From positions 1-21,942 of the forward strand of contig CAJTUT010000020.1 of the NCBI GenBank assembly GCA_910579455.1: DNA of 21,942 nucleotides. The letters run 5' to 3'. Below the pieces are notes generated by a model that did no database searches, was not told the DNA's origin, and saw nothing but the letters and a program-made list of their open reading frames with translations. The stretch is from an uncultured Bacilli bacterium. GTDB lineage: Bacteria; Bacillota_I; Bacilli_A; RF39; UBA660. Of this stretch, positions 6,349 through 15,577 are shown piece after piece. The translations under genes and the position numbers were made by a program. How positions within the stretch are numbered: the stretch's first letter is position 1; every line of letters starts with the position of its first letter.

Positions 6349-9300
6349 TTATTTAGTCATAAGGCATTTTATTTTGTCTCTAATACTAATCCCCTTTAAA
6401 TTCAAATGTATTATAACAAATCCTAAAGATAGAAATAAAGAGCCAATAATATAATTATGAATCGATTGATCAGATGTTGTATTTGGAACTTCTACTATCG
6501 TTGGAGTTTCTATACTTTCATTTCTATTATTACTATTTCCTATATTGGAGTTATTAAAGGAATGATTAATATCAGGTATATTATTTGATGTATTATCCCC
6601 TATACTAGGTTTATTTTCTGAGGCATTATTATCTCCTATACTTGGTTTATCTCCTGAAGCATTATTGTCCCCTGTACTTGGTTTATCTCCTGAAGCATTA
6701 TTATCTCCTGTACTTGGTTTATCATCCGAGGCATTGTTACCATTCTTAATCCAGTTAACTGTTGCTGTTGCTTCACCTTTATTTCCCTCTTTATCAACAA
6801 ATTCAAAGGTAAAGGAACCATTTTCCTTAAAGGTATAGGTATTACTACCATTATTATTCACAATTGTTATTTCGGAACTTGGATTAACTAATGTTGCCAC
6901 TACCCCTTTATCTGTTACAGATGTAGTACTATATTTAATTTCTGCAGTCGGAATTACTCTTTTTGTTGCATCTTCATATAAATTGAACATTCTAGCAGCC
7001 ATGAAAGATCCTCCACCTGCTGATGATGTTTTTGTTCCCACTATTTTAACATATTGTAATTTCATAGGATTATCGAAAGTAATAGCTTTTACTGTTTCAT
7101 CATTTTTCCATGTAACTTTTCCTATTTCTTGATAATTTTTTCCATCTAAGCTTCCTAGTATTTGCCCTTCTAGTATCTTTCCATTTCCTCCGCCTTCTGG
7201 TACATAATCAAGTGCTGATAAGTATATCGGAGTATCCACTTTGATAGTGATATATTTATCATTATCACTTCCATTCCACGCTGAATGCCAATTGGTATTA
7301 TAATTTCCATCTATCGCATTCTTCGCATATCTTCCTTGTCCAGTTGCTTCTGTTGATACATTCTCTATTGATAAATGAGAAATTGGTACATACTTCTTCT
7401 TTTTGTCTACAACATCTTTTGTATAATCTAAAGTAACAGATTTACTTTCTAGATAAACTTCCATTTTTCCTACTCTTACTTCTACTGTCTTATCTCCAGT
7501 TAAGTCTGGTTCCTTCTCTTTAAAAGAGGTCCAACCATCATTATTAGCTGCCCTTGATTTCTTGGAATTTACCATTCTCCATTCCATGGTATCTGTTGCA
7601 CCAATTACTTTATTTTCTAAATCATTATTATAAATATTTGTTGGTGCTTCTTGTTCCTTGATATCAATTTTGTATAGATTTTTCTCATCATAGTTAACAC
7701 CTACAATATGTACATAAATATCATTTTCAGCGGTAATGCTATCTAGTTCTTTTTCACTTAATTGTAATTTATGTTCCTCTTCTGCAGTAAAGGATACCTC
7801 TTTCCATGTTTCCTTACCATCCAAACTATAATCCCAACGGATTCCATTTCCATCAAAACGATTAGCTAATACGATTTTTCCTGCATCCTCTCCATCAAAT
7901 GAGAATTTGGCAATAGAATTATCTGCTTTACCTAATAAGTAATTTGCTTCTAGTCTTGTTATGGATGGTTGATAGACATAATAATTATCTGCTGTATTAT
8001 TTGGTACTACACTTGCTTCTTTTAATATTCTATCTTGCATTAAAGCAAATCGGTAAGAATTCTCTATACTCGTTAACTTTGATTTGATTAAATTAGATAG
8101 TTGATACATTGGTAATGGAAAGTATTTTAGCTTTTCAGATAACTCTTCTGCTAAATTATAGTAGTCCTCTTCTGTTTTCTTTTCACTTTCATTATAAACC
8201 TGAATTAATTCATACCATGCATCAATATTTAGTGGTTGAATTTCTAAAGCTTTTCTGTAAACTTCCTCTTGTTTTACTAAATCTCCTTGGTAAGAATTTC
8301 CTAGGATTGTCATTTCCTTACTTTTTTCAAAAGTTTCATAATCATTTAATACTTCTTGTGCTAATACCATATATACTACTTGGTATGATCCTTTTGTATA
8401 ACTGGCATTTCCCCAGCCTAATAACATTCTTTCGCCTTTTTCTGAAAGTGTCCAACCACTTACGTCATTATCAATTCCCCAATAACCTTTTCCATTTGCA
8501 TCTTTCGAATAAAATAAAAGTGCTGCATGGCCTGGTTGACCAATAACTGTTGCAGGTATTCCATGTGTTGCACGAATATTTGATCCACTTTTTGAGATTC
8601 CTCCACAAACTGCTCCAGTTCCAAATTTATTTCTAAAATTCATCCATACCTTATATAATTTATTATCTGTGGTACTTCTTGTTATAGATATATCATAAGT
8701 TGGATTACTTTTACCTCCTGGTATCATATACTTTAAATCAAATAATCCTATTTTATTTTCAGATATTTTTTCATCTTTTACTGCAAACAACTCATTAAAA
8801 TAATCTTTATTATTTTCATCATAGTAAACTGGATTTGAATAATTTGGCCATACATAAGCCATATGTGGATGAGGTGTTAGCCATGCCTTTTTTGGTTCTT
8901 CCATTATCTTGGTTTTAACATAAGCATTAAGCCATAAAATTTCTTCATCATCGATAGCATTGTTCATAATAAAACGCATTTCTTCAACTTTCAAATCTTC
9001 AAACCATGATGTAAAATCTAAATTATCACTTGCTTTTAGTTTTTCATTTTTATGTAAATATTTGTATATTGCATAACGTTTAAGAGCATCTGATTGATTT
9101 TCTTTCGCACTTGGTTGCATCCATAATGCCACTCTTGTTGAATGTGTTAGGGATAGAGTTATTGCCATTTTCTTATATAAATCGCCTAAGACTGTCCCAT
9201 ATTTTGTTACTTCTTTGTTTTCAAAGTCTGGTTTATATTCTTTATATAGTTCTGATAAGACCTTAATAGAATTAATATAACTTCCATCTGGTTTACCACC

Positions 9301-10152
9301 CATAATATATAATTTTAGATTTTCTACATTATTCATTAACCATAATATTGCTTCTTTATTGTCATCACTATATTTTACAAATGATTGTAATATGTCATAC
9401 CCTACACTATTTACAAATTCCCTTTGCAATATTGTTAATTCATTTGTACTTAATTGATTCGATAGATTTTGACCTTTTATAATTTTATCATAATCTTCCA
9501 CTGTTTTGATAAAATCAACTGTACTTGTATCTTCTACATACCCATCTTTAAATAACTTTGCATCTGCATATACTGCATGATCTGCGGTATTACTTCCATT
9601 ACTATTTGCATATAGTTTTAAGTATTTTACACCTTTGATATCTATCTTAATGAATTCTGCTTCACTATCTCCTTTTTTTACTGGTGGTGATACTAAAGTA
9701 TGTAAATCCCAACTTTCACCATCTTTTGATGTATAAATAGCAAATTTTACTCCATTACCTGTAGATCCTCTACCTGCATCTACTCCATAATAAGTAGAAA
9801 AGTAATCATAATCATATCCTGATAAATCATATACGAGTGTACTAGTAGCATGAGCACTTATTCCTTTAAAGAAGGATTTTTTCTTTCCATCTACAATTAA
9901 GGATATTAATCCATTATTTATACTAGTATCTAAATTTTGATCTAATGTTATAGCACCCCAACCTACACTAGATTGTTCCTTAATGTAGTCTATATCAGAC
10001 AAATAGCGATACTGTTCTGTATTATATGCTAAATATCCATAAGGCTCATTTTCAATAATATTTTTTTCAGATGATTCAAATTCAATTCCTAAGCCAATTA
10101 GAATTGATGATAAACTTAATAAAATAATAACAACTAAAGTATTCCTTTTCAT
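6349..10152 (-). CDS. Giant secreted surface protein: NPCBM, transglutaminase-like, F5/8C, Ig-like
   Basis: A 1267-residue cell-surface protein. Residues 1-22 are a signal peptide. About 40-203 form an NPCBM carbohydrate-binding module (GISAHATSTLVYDLSGYDY, then YLKLYANSNG). About 205-600 form an uncharacterised helical region ending in a transglutaminase/cysteine-peptidase-like core with candidate triad Cys516 (GAVCGGIS), His542 (QPGHAALLFY) and Asp561 or Asp563 (WGIDNDVSGW). Helical, TPR-like sequence covers 610-740 and beta-rich sequence 745-915. About 920-1060 form a discoidin (F5/8C) domain (NAIDGNYNTNWHS). About 1065-1135 form an Ig-like domain. Residues 1141-1192 are a 12-residue repeat stalk. 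VEVPNT and a membrane helix (1234-1254) with a basic tail end the protein. It likely binds and processes host or microbial glycoproteins at the envelope. GGGGGAAGG precedes the ATG, and a strong promoter lies upstream. Confidence 0.82.
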   Translation of the reverse strand: MKRNTLVVIILLSLSSILIGLGIEFESSEKNIIENEPYGYLAYNTEQYRYLSDIDYIKEQSSVGWGAITLDQNLDTSINNGLISLIVDGKKKSFFKGISAHATSTLVYDLSGYDYDYFSTYYGVDAGRGSTGNGVKFAIYTSKDGESWDLHTLVSPPVKKGDSEAEFIKIDIKGVKYLKLYANSNGSNTADHAVYADAKLFKDGYVEDTSTVDFIKTVEDYDKIIKGQNLSNQLSTNELTILQREFVNSVGYDILQSFVKYSDDNKEAILWLMNNVENLKLYIMGGKPDGSYINSIKVLSELYKEYKPDFENKEVTKYGTVLGDLYKKMAITLSLTHSTRVALWMQPSAKENQSDALKRYAIYKYLHKNEKLKASDNLDFTSWFEDLKVEEMRFIMNNAIDDEEILWLNAYVKTKIMEEPKKAWLTPHPHMAYVWPNYSNPVYYDENNKDYFNELFAVKDEKISENKIGLFDLKYMIPGGKSNPTYDISITRSTTDNKLYKVWMNFRNKFGTGAVCGGISKSGSNIRATHGIPATVIGQPGHAALLFYSKDANGKGYWGIDNDVSGWTLSEKGERMLLGWGNASYTKGSYQVVYMVLAQEVLNDYETFEKSKEMTILGNSYQGDLVKQEEVYRKALEIQPLNIDAWYELIQVYNESEKKTEEDYYNLAEELSEKLKYFPLPMYQLSNLIKSKLTSIENSYRFALMQDRILKEASVVPNNTADNYYVYQPSITRLEANYLLGKADNSIAKFSFDGEDAGKIVLANRFDGNGIRWDYSLDGKETWKEVSFTAEEEHKLQLSEKELDSITAENDIYVHIVGVNYDEKNLYKIDIKEQEAPTNIYNNDLENKVIGATDTMEWRMVNSKKSRAANNDGWTSFKEKEPDLTGDKTVEVRVGKMEVYLESKSVTLDYTKDVVDKKKKYVPISHLSIENVSTEATGQGRYAKNAIDGNYNTNWHSAWNGSDNDKYITIKVDTPIYLSALDYVPEGGGNGKILEGQILGSLDGKNYQEIGKVTWKNDETVKAITFDNPMKLQYVKIVGTKTSSAGGGSFMAARMFNLYEDATKRVIPTAEIKYSTTSVTDKGVVATLVNPSSEITIVNNNGSNTYTFKENGSFTFEFVDKEGNKGEATATVNWIKNGNNASDDKPSTGDNNASGDKPSTGDNNASGDKPSIGDNNASENKPSIGDNTSNNIPDINHSFNNSNIGNSNNRNESIETPTIVEVPNTTSDQSIHNYIIGSLFLSLGFVIIHLNLKGISIRDKIKCLMTK
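6577..6720 (-). repeat. 36-bp tandem repeat coding a Ser/Thr/Asn/Pro-rich stalk
   Basis: About four copies of a 36-bp unit encode KPS(T/I)GDNNASGD. The two upstream copies are nearly identical in DNA, and the last is degenerate. The unit length is a multiple of three, so copy-number change would lengthen or shorten the stalk between the Ig-like domain and the membrane anchor without breaking the frame. Confidence 0.85.
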
Positions 10153-10181
10153 AAAACCTTCCCCCTCTTTTATTGCTGACT

Positions 10182-10210
10182 ATTATACACCATTTTTGTA
10201 AAAAAATCAA
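10182..10210 (-). promoter_or_regulatory. Sigma-A promoter of the giant surface protein gene
   Basis: Minus-strand TTGATT (10205-10210), a 17-bp spacer and a perfect TATAAT (10182-10187). The predicted start is near 10175, leaving a short leader with the purine-rich ribosome site. Together with the terminator at 10288-10320 this isolates the gene as a monocistronic unit. Confidence 0.75.
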
Positions 10211-10287
10211 GAAAAATTTTCATTATTTCTTAAAAACACATAAAAGAAAAGTTACAATATTGCCCATATGGTTAAAAATCTACAGAT

Positions 10288-10320
10288 TATAAAAATAAAA
10301 GAGTGAATTATTTTTCACTC
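10288..10320 (-). terminator. Terminator of the P-type ATPase gene
   Basis: On the minus strand GAGTGAA (10320-10314) pairs with TTCACTC (10307-10301), followed by TTTTATTTTTATA. The stop codon of the ATPase gene lies at the base of the stem. Confidence 0.75.
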
Positions 10321-12950
10321 CTCTTTAAATATTTATAAACTTCCATAATCAATAAAATAGAAAAGGAAATAATAAGCAAGTAAATTAGATCCATAAAAGG
10401 AATACTAGTCGTTTGTAAAAATTGACTTAATAGTGGTACTTCCATCACCACAATTTGTAATAATATAGATATAATAATAATGAAAATAACTAGTGGATTA
10501 TTCTTAAAAGAAACTTTAAAGGCAGATTGTATTTCACTTCTACAATTTAACACATGAACATTCTGGATAAATACCATTAAAGCCATTACATATCCGCGTG
10601 CTATATATTCATTCATTCCCACTTGTGTAATGAGATAATGCCATACCATAAATACTATAATTCCAATTACAAAACCAGATACTAGTATTTCTCTAAACAA
10701 ATCTTTATCAAACAAGGGTTCTTTTGGATTCCGAGGTTTCTCTTCCATAATACCACTTTCCGATTTTTCAAAGGACAATGCCAAGTCCTGCAAACCATCT
10801 GTTACAATATTTAACCATAATAATTGAATAGCCACTAAAGGCATAGGCAAATTAAATAATATAGAAAGCATAAAGAAGAAAACCTCAGCAAATCCACAAG
10901 AAAGCAACATATAACTAATTTTTCTAATGTTACTATAGGCATTTCTTCCCTCCTTTATACCTGCTGCTATCGACTTAAAATTATCATCTACTATAATCAT
11001 AGAGGAAACTTCCTTTGCTACATCCGTTCCACTTCCCATGGAAATTCCAATGTTAGCACTCTTTAATGCTGGTGCATCATTTACACCATCCCCAGTTACA
11101 GCTACATATTCACCTTGTCTTTTATAAGAATTTATAATATTTAACTTATCAAGAGGTGTCACTCTAGAAAACACCTTTTTTGCTTTGATATAATTATCAT
11201 ACTCAACATCTGTTTTTAAAGAAAGCTCAGCTAAATCTGTACCAGTTGCTACTTCACTATAATCCTTTACCAAATCTAACTCCTTCGCAATTGAATATGC
11301 AGTAAGGGGATGGTCTCCTGTAATCATAACTACCTTAATTCCAGATTTAACAGTTTGTCCAATGGCTTCCTTAACGCCCTCTCTAATTGGATCGATAAAC
11401 CCACAGATTCCTTCAAAATTTAGATTTTTAATATCCTTCTCCTCATAATGATCCTTAGTCTCAACCCTACCATTAGCAATTGCGATCACTCGGTAGCCAT
11501 CTTTCGCTAACATGTCATTTTGTTTGAATAAAACCTGCTTATCAATTTTTTCTAAACTTTTTCCCATAGTAGAAGATAAAGAAAATAATTTTTCAATGGA
11601 ACCCTTTACTGTACAATATGTATCTTCCCCTTTCTTATAGAAAACTGCTGAATACTTATTTTCAGATTCATAAGGAATTTCAGAGATTACCTCTATATTC
11701 TTCGTATCTATTCCCAACTTTTTTCCTAAAAATAGAAATGCAATGTCTATAGAATCTCCAAAAGATTTCCATTTTCCATTCACATATTCAATATTAGCCT
11801 CATTATTAAGAACCGCTAATTTGCCTAATTTTTTTGCATCCTCCATCTTAGCATCTTTTACTCTTTGGATATTACCCAGATCATTATATCCAACTCCTGA
11901 TATTTCAAATGTATCATAATTAGGTAATATAATTTTTTTTGCTGTTTGTTCATTTACCGTTAAAGTTCCCGTCTTATCACTGGCAATTAAGGTACAACTT
12001 CCCAAGCTTTCAACAGAATTAAGTTTCTTAACAATAACATTCTTTTTAGACATTCTATTAGATGCAATTGTTAATGCCATAGTTAAAGCAAGAGGTAAAC
12101 CCTCAGGCATAGCAGAGACTGATAATGCAATTACGGATAAAAATATGCTTTTCCCAGGCTCCCCTTTTATTAATAGAATAAGGGAAATAATAATTGCGAT
12201 TATAACAATAGATAAACTAATTTGCTTTGAAAATTGGTTCATTCTAATAGTTAGCGGCGAATCTTCTTCCCTCGTATTGGAAACATGATCTGCAATCTTA
12301 CCTACCTCAGTATTTATACCTGTTGAAACCACAATAGCCTTCGCTCTGCCAGTTAAAACACTAGTTCCTGCATATACCATATTACTACGTTCACTTAATG
12401 GTACCTCCTCTGATATAATACAATCTCTTTTTATAACAGCCAAACTTTCTCCCGTTAGAACAGACTCATTTAATTGAAGATTAGTTGAATCTATCACTCT
12501 TAAATCTGCACTGATTCTATTACCTGATTCCACTAAAATAATATCTCCGGGAACTAAATACTTCGATTCTAGTATAATCTCTTTTTCATCCCTTACAACA
12601 CGAACCATAAATTTAATCATATTAGATAAAGATTCTGCATTTTTTATTGCTTTCCATTCCTGGACAGTCCCCATTATTAGGTCTAATAAAACTATAAATA
12701 TAATCGCAATTGCATCAATATACTCTCTAATCACAAAAGAAAAAATAACTGTTATTATTAATATTAATACAATAGGATCCTTTAACTGACGGAAAAATAT
12801 AGTGACAATATTATCAGGATTATTCTTAGGCAATTCATTATATCCATACTTCTCTAATCTACATTTAACCTCCTCTGAAGTTAAGCCAATCTCCTTAGAA
12901 TCCAATTTATTAAATAAGTCTAACTTTTTTATTTGATACCAATTATCCAT
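10308..12950 (-). CDS. P-type (P2A-like) Ca2+-transporting ATPase
   Basis: An 880-residue cation pump of the inner membrane. Motifs in order: TGES (about 166, actuator), PEGLP (282, ion-site helix M4), DKTGTLT with phosphorylated Asp325, TGDHP (544) and TGDGVNDAPAL (619). The M5 segment has AEVFF and M6 has NIVTDG, which carry calcium-site residues in SERCA/PMR1-like pumps. Ten membrane helices are expected. The PEGLP and NxxTD combination points to Ca2+ (P2A) rather than heavy metals or K+; Mn2+ transport is also possible. The ATG at 12950 is preferred: GGGTTGAT lies upstream and MDNWYQ matches the usual N-terminal length. The frame extends 19 codons further to a TTG with no clear ribosome site. 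It has a terminator after it and stands alone. Confidence 0.9.
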   Translation of the reverse strand: MDNWYQIKKLDLFNKLDSKEIGLTSEEVKCRLEKYGYNELPKNNPDNIVTIFFRQLKDPIVLILIITVIFSFVIREYIDAIAIIFIVLLDLIMGTVQEWKAIKNAESLSNMIKFMVRVVRDEKEIILESKYLVPGDIILVESGNRISADLRVIDSTNLQLNESVLTGESLAVIKRDCIISEEVPLSERSNMVYAGTSVLTGRAKAIVVSTGINTEVGKIADHVSNTREEDSPLTIRMNQFSKQISLSIVIIAIIISLILLIKGEPGKSIFLSVIALSVSAMPEGLPLALTMALTIASNRMSKKNVIVKKLNSVESLGSCTLIASDKTGTLTVNEQTAKKIILPNYDTFEISGVGYNDLGNIQRVKDAKMEDAKKLGKLAVLNNEANIEYVNGKWKSFGDSIDIAFLFLGKKLGIDTKNIEVISEIPYESENKYSAVFYKKGEDTYCTVKGSIEKLFSLSSTMGKSLEKIDKQVLFKQNDMLAKDGYRVIAIANGRVETKDHYEEKDIKNLNFEGICGFIDPIREGVKEAIGQTVKSGIKVVMITGDHPLTAYSIAKELDLVKDYSEVATGTDLAELSLKTDVEYDNYIKAKKVFSRVTPLDKLNIINSYKRQGEYVAVTGDGVNDAPALKSANIGISMGSGTDVAKEVSSMIIVDDNFKSIAAGIKEGRNAYSNIRKISYMLLSCGFAEVFFFMLSILFNLPMPLVAIQLLWLNIVTDGLQDLALSFEKSESGIMEEKPRNPKEPLFDKDLFREILVSGFVIGIIVFMVWHYLITQVGMNEYIARGYVMALMVFIQNVHVLNCRSEIQSAFKVSFKNNPLVIFIIIISILLQIVVMEVPLLSQFLQTTSIPFMDLIYLLIISFSILLIMEVYKYLKRSEK

Positions 12951-13075
12951 TTTTATCAACCCAATTCTAATTTTAAATTCTATAATCTCTATTTTTAACA
13001 ATTTCAAAGCATTTGTTCTAAAACTTTTTCATTCTAATATTACTCAAACACTATAGTTATCCTTAGCAGCCAAAT

Positions 13076-13104
13076 AAAATAGACAACATACACACAATTT
13101 TCAA
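13076..13104 (-). promoter_or_regulatory. Possible promoter of the P-type ATPase gene
   Basis: Minus-strand TTGAAA (13099-13104), 17-bp spacer, TATTTT (13076-13081), about 125 bp before the ATG. It is weak but is the best-spaced pair I found in the gap between this gene and the upstream secretion locus. Confidence 0.3.
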
Positions 13105-13162
13105 TACTAATAGTATTTTACCATTTTTATCTATATTTCACTCTACCATTTTAAAAAATTCA

Positions 13163-14143
13163 TTATTTAGAAACCACTACAACTGCTCTTACACTTCTGT
13201 TTAAATCCTTAGTAGTAAAACTGCGGCTAATACTACTATCATTGACAATTGCAAAAACATGATTATCGCTAGATGAAATAGTATTCATTGTCCAATAACC
13301 AGAATTATTGGAAGCTCCATTTTCGAGATGTTTATCATCCATTGTACCACCATTATTTATAGAATTATATAAATAATTATTCATGAAATTTGGACAGGTA
13401 TGAGGTGCTATATATTGACAACCCAATTTTAAAGCTTCTTGTACTGTAATCAGTCTACTTTTTCCACTTCTTTTTTCTAAAGTATAAACATTCATAGTAC
13501 ATGTTGCCACATCACTACTCCCTTTTATATAACTACATCCAGTATAAGAATTAGTTCCATTAAAATCTGTAGTACCCATCGTATAAGTTTGAGTTTTAAC
13601 ATTTTTCCAATCTTTTGTAGCCTCCTCTAATTTTGATAATACTGTTACTGGACCCTTTGTCTTATCATCATAATCATTCCATACAACATTATAAATTGTA
13701 CTTTCCCTTTGCTGCATAGTTATTTCTATACCATCATCATGCAGTACATGAAAAGTTTTAATAGTACTATCATTGACCCTATATTCTATAATAGTTCCTG
13801 CTTCACAACTCCCAACATTTTTATTCTTATAACACGTTGTCACCTTACAAGTTGATTCTGCCCCTGTTAGACAAGTAGAAGGATCATATATATAAGCGAC
13901 TATAAAATTAGATTGACCTTCTGTACAAGAACCTGAGCTAAGATCTGACCTTTGATATAAATCTTCAATTGCTCCTTGTACATTATTATATGATGAATGC
14001 GACTGACTATTATCATATGAAACATCCTTACCAGCCAAAATAGTTTCCGCATAAACTACAATACCTGATACTAGAATTCCTAGTACAAAGGCACTTATTA
14101 TTTTATAATGATTCTGTATTATCCTTAACAACTTTTCTAACAT
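13163..14143 (-). CDS. Secreted Cys-rich protein of the SipW locus (short paralogue)
   Basis: A 326-residue exported protein. Residues 13-32 form a signal-anchor or signal peptide ending in VVYA. YNNVQGAIEDLY follows, then a Cys-rich domain (CLTGAESTC, CYKNK, SCEAGTIIEYRVND), GPVTVLSKLEE, NVYTLEKR, LITVQEALKLGC and the C-terminal GYWTMN...VRAVVVVSK. The same blocks recur in the same order in the gene upstream (14221-15564), so the two are paralogues. This copy lacks the Ig-like N-terminal half. Ten or so cysteines suggest disulphide bonding outside the cell. GGGGAGA precedes the ATG, and a near-consensus promoter sits in the 77-bp gap, so it can be expressed apart from the operon. I do not recognise a named family; adhesion or pilin-tip roles are possible but unproven. 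Confidence 0.75.
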   Translation of the reverse strand: MLEKLLRIIQNHYKIISAFVLGILVSGIVVYAETILAGKDVSYDNSQSHSSYNNVQGAIEDLYQRSDLSSGSCTEGQSNFIVAYIYDPSTCLTGAESTCKVTTCYKNKNVGSCEAGTIIEYRVNDSTIKTFHVLHDDGIEITMQQRESTIYNVVWNDYDDKTKGPVTVLSKLEEATKDWKNVKTQTYTMGTTDFNGTNSYTGCSYIKGSSDVATCTMNVYTLEKRSGKSRLITVQEALKLGCQYIAPHTCPNFMNNYLYNSINNGGTMDDKHLENGASNNSGYWTMNTISSSDNHVFAIVNDSSISRSFTTKDLNRSVRAVVVVSK

Positions 14144-14171
14144 TATTCTCTCCCCATATTATTATATTTCT

Positions 14172-14200
14172 ATCATACTCTTATACACTTCTTTTGCCAA
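14172..14200 (-). promoter_or_regulatory. Internal sigma-A promoter before the short paralogue
   Basis: Minus-strand TTGGCA (14195-14200), 17-bp spacer, TATGAT (14172-14177): five of six consensus bases in both boxes. It lies between the stop of the long paralogue and the start of the short one. Confidence 0.6.
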
Positions 14201-14220
14201 CAATAACTTACCAGTTCCTC

Positions 14221-15564
14221 TTATTTAGAAACGACTACCACTGCTCTTGCCCCACGTCCCGTTTGAGTTGTCGGATAATATAATATTAACCCTGAACGTG
14301 TTACCGTAAATCCATTTTCAACATTGGCAGAATCAGCATTCATAGCCCAGTATGCCTTATTTGATGTATTTCCCTCATTTGTTCCACCATACAATGTCGC
14401 TTCTGATAGATAATTATATAGCCATATTGGACATGAACGTCTTTCATTAGTGCATCCCAAATCCCATGATTCCTGTGTAGTTATCATACGAGCTTTGGAA
14501 ACTCGTTTTTCAAGTGTATATACGTTTTTATTGCAGGTAGTACTATTACATCCTGTATATTTACTTTTATATTTACCCGTCCCGAATTCTGTAACTCCCA
14601 TGATATATTCTTGATTGTTGACATTATCCCAGTCCCTTGTTACCTCTTCTAATTTGGTTAATACTGTTATAGGACCTTTACTATTATTCGTCGAATTTTC
14701 ATACCATGGTGTACTATCAAGTGTATTTTTCTGGGTTTGCATAGTCATAGTATCTCCATTATCATACATCACATGAAATGAAGCTATTTCATTATCATTA
14801 ACTCTATATTCTATTATTGTCCCTGATTTACATGAATCCACTGATTTTGTTTTATAACACTCTGTTTTTTGACATGTTGATTCTTCTCCAGTTACACAAT
14901 AATCAGATGTCCTCACCTTTTGATTATAGGAGTAAGCTTGTACAAACTTACTTTTAACTGCTGAAGTATTAGAAAATTTTCCATATAATTCATCTAATGC
15001 ACATTGAACATTTTTACATTCTGTATTTACTTTATTATTATCAAATTGTAAATGAGAGGCAGTAGGTTTTTCAAATTTATAATTCATTGTTGCAATTTGT
15101 GTAGTGTCAGAAAGTAATGAATCACTATTATATTGGAACGTAATATTCACTAAAATCTTTGAATTCTTTGGGACTACCTTTACTATTCCATCTTCTACTG
15201 TATAAGTAATATTTGGATTTACTAAATCACCTGTAATATCACTAACTAAGTATACATGATCCGATTTATTTTCTATCTCTACTTGATAAGTGATTTTAGA
15301 ATTTATATTAGGCAAGGTTGTGTACATATTAGTAGAATTTTTTGAATACTTTGCTTTATATGTCTCATAACCTTCATTTTCAGTATGTAAAAACTTAATC
15401 CCAACTACTCTTATTTCCTCATCTACTCTAACATAAGCACTTCCTGTTATCATCATAGAGGTATTCATTGAAGCATACGAAATAGATACAAAAGATACAA
15501 TCAGAAATAATCCGAGTGTTGAGAATAATAACTTTTTATTTTTGATAAACTCAATTATTTTCAT
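14221..15564 (-). CDS. Secreted TasA-like/Cys-rich fusion protein of the SipW locus
   Basis: A 447-residue exported protein. Residues 12-31 form a signal peptide ending SISYA. The mature start ASMNTSMMITGSAYVRVDEEIRVVGIKF has the layout of SipW clients and parallels the TasA-like protein at 17972-18580. Residues about 60-170 are a beta-sandwich-like region (TYQVEIENKSDHVYLVSDI, VKVVPKNSKILVNITF). From about 180 to the end is the Cys-rich domain shared with the short paralogue (CVTGEESTC, SGTIIEYRVND, NVYTLEKR, ARAVVVVSK). AAGGA lies just before the ATG, and the gap to the DUF5305 stop is 13 bp, so they are co-transcribed. It is probably cleaved by the signal peptidase of the same operon and exposed on the surface; the ligand is unknown. 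Confidence 0.75.
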   Translation of the reverse strand: MKIIEFIKNKKLLFSTLGLFLIVSFVSISYASMNTSMMITGSAYVRVDEEIRVVGIKFLHTENEGYETYKAKYSKNSTNMYTTLPNINSKITYQVEIENKSDHVYLVSDITGDLVNPNITYTVEDGIVKVVPKNSKILVNITFQYNSDSLLSDTTQIATMNYKFEKPTASHLQFDNNKVNTECKNVQCALDELYGKFSNTSAVKSKFVQAYSYNQKVRTSDYCVTGEESTCQKTECYKTKSVDSCKSGTIIEYRVNDNEIASFHVMYDNGDTMTMQTQKNTLDSTPWYENSTNNSKGPITVLTKLEEVTRDWDNVNNQEYIMGVTEFGTGKYKSKYTGCNSTTCNKNVYTLEKRVSKARMITTQESWDLGCTNERRSCPIWLYNYLSEATLYGGTNEGNTSNKAYWAMNADSANVENGFTVTRSGLILYYPTTQTGRGARAVVVVSK

Positions 15565-15577
15565 TATCTGTTCCTTT

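Noticed and set aside
6636..6851. 71-codon minus-strand frame over the stalk repeat
   Set aside because: Alternate frame of the 36-bp coding repeat; its internal repetition only mirrors the real repeat.
8109..8546. 145-codon plus-strand frame inside the giant surface-protein gene
   Set aside because: Antisense shadow of an intact, domain-rich coding sequence; no ribosome site and a biased Leu/Phe/Ser composition typical of shadows.
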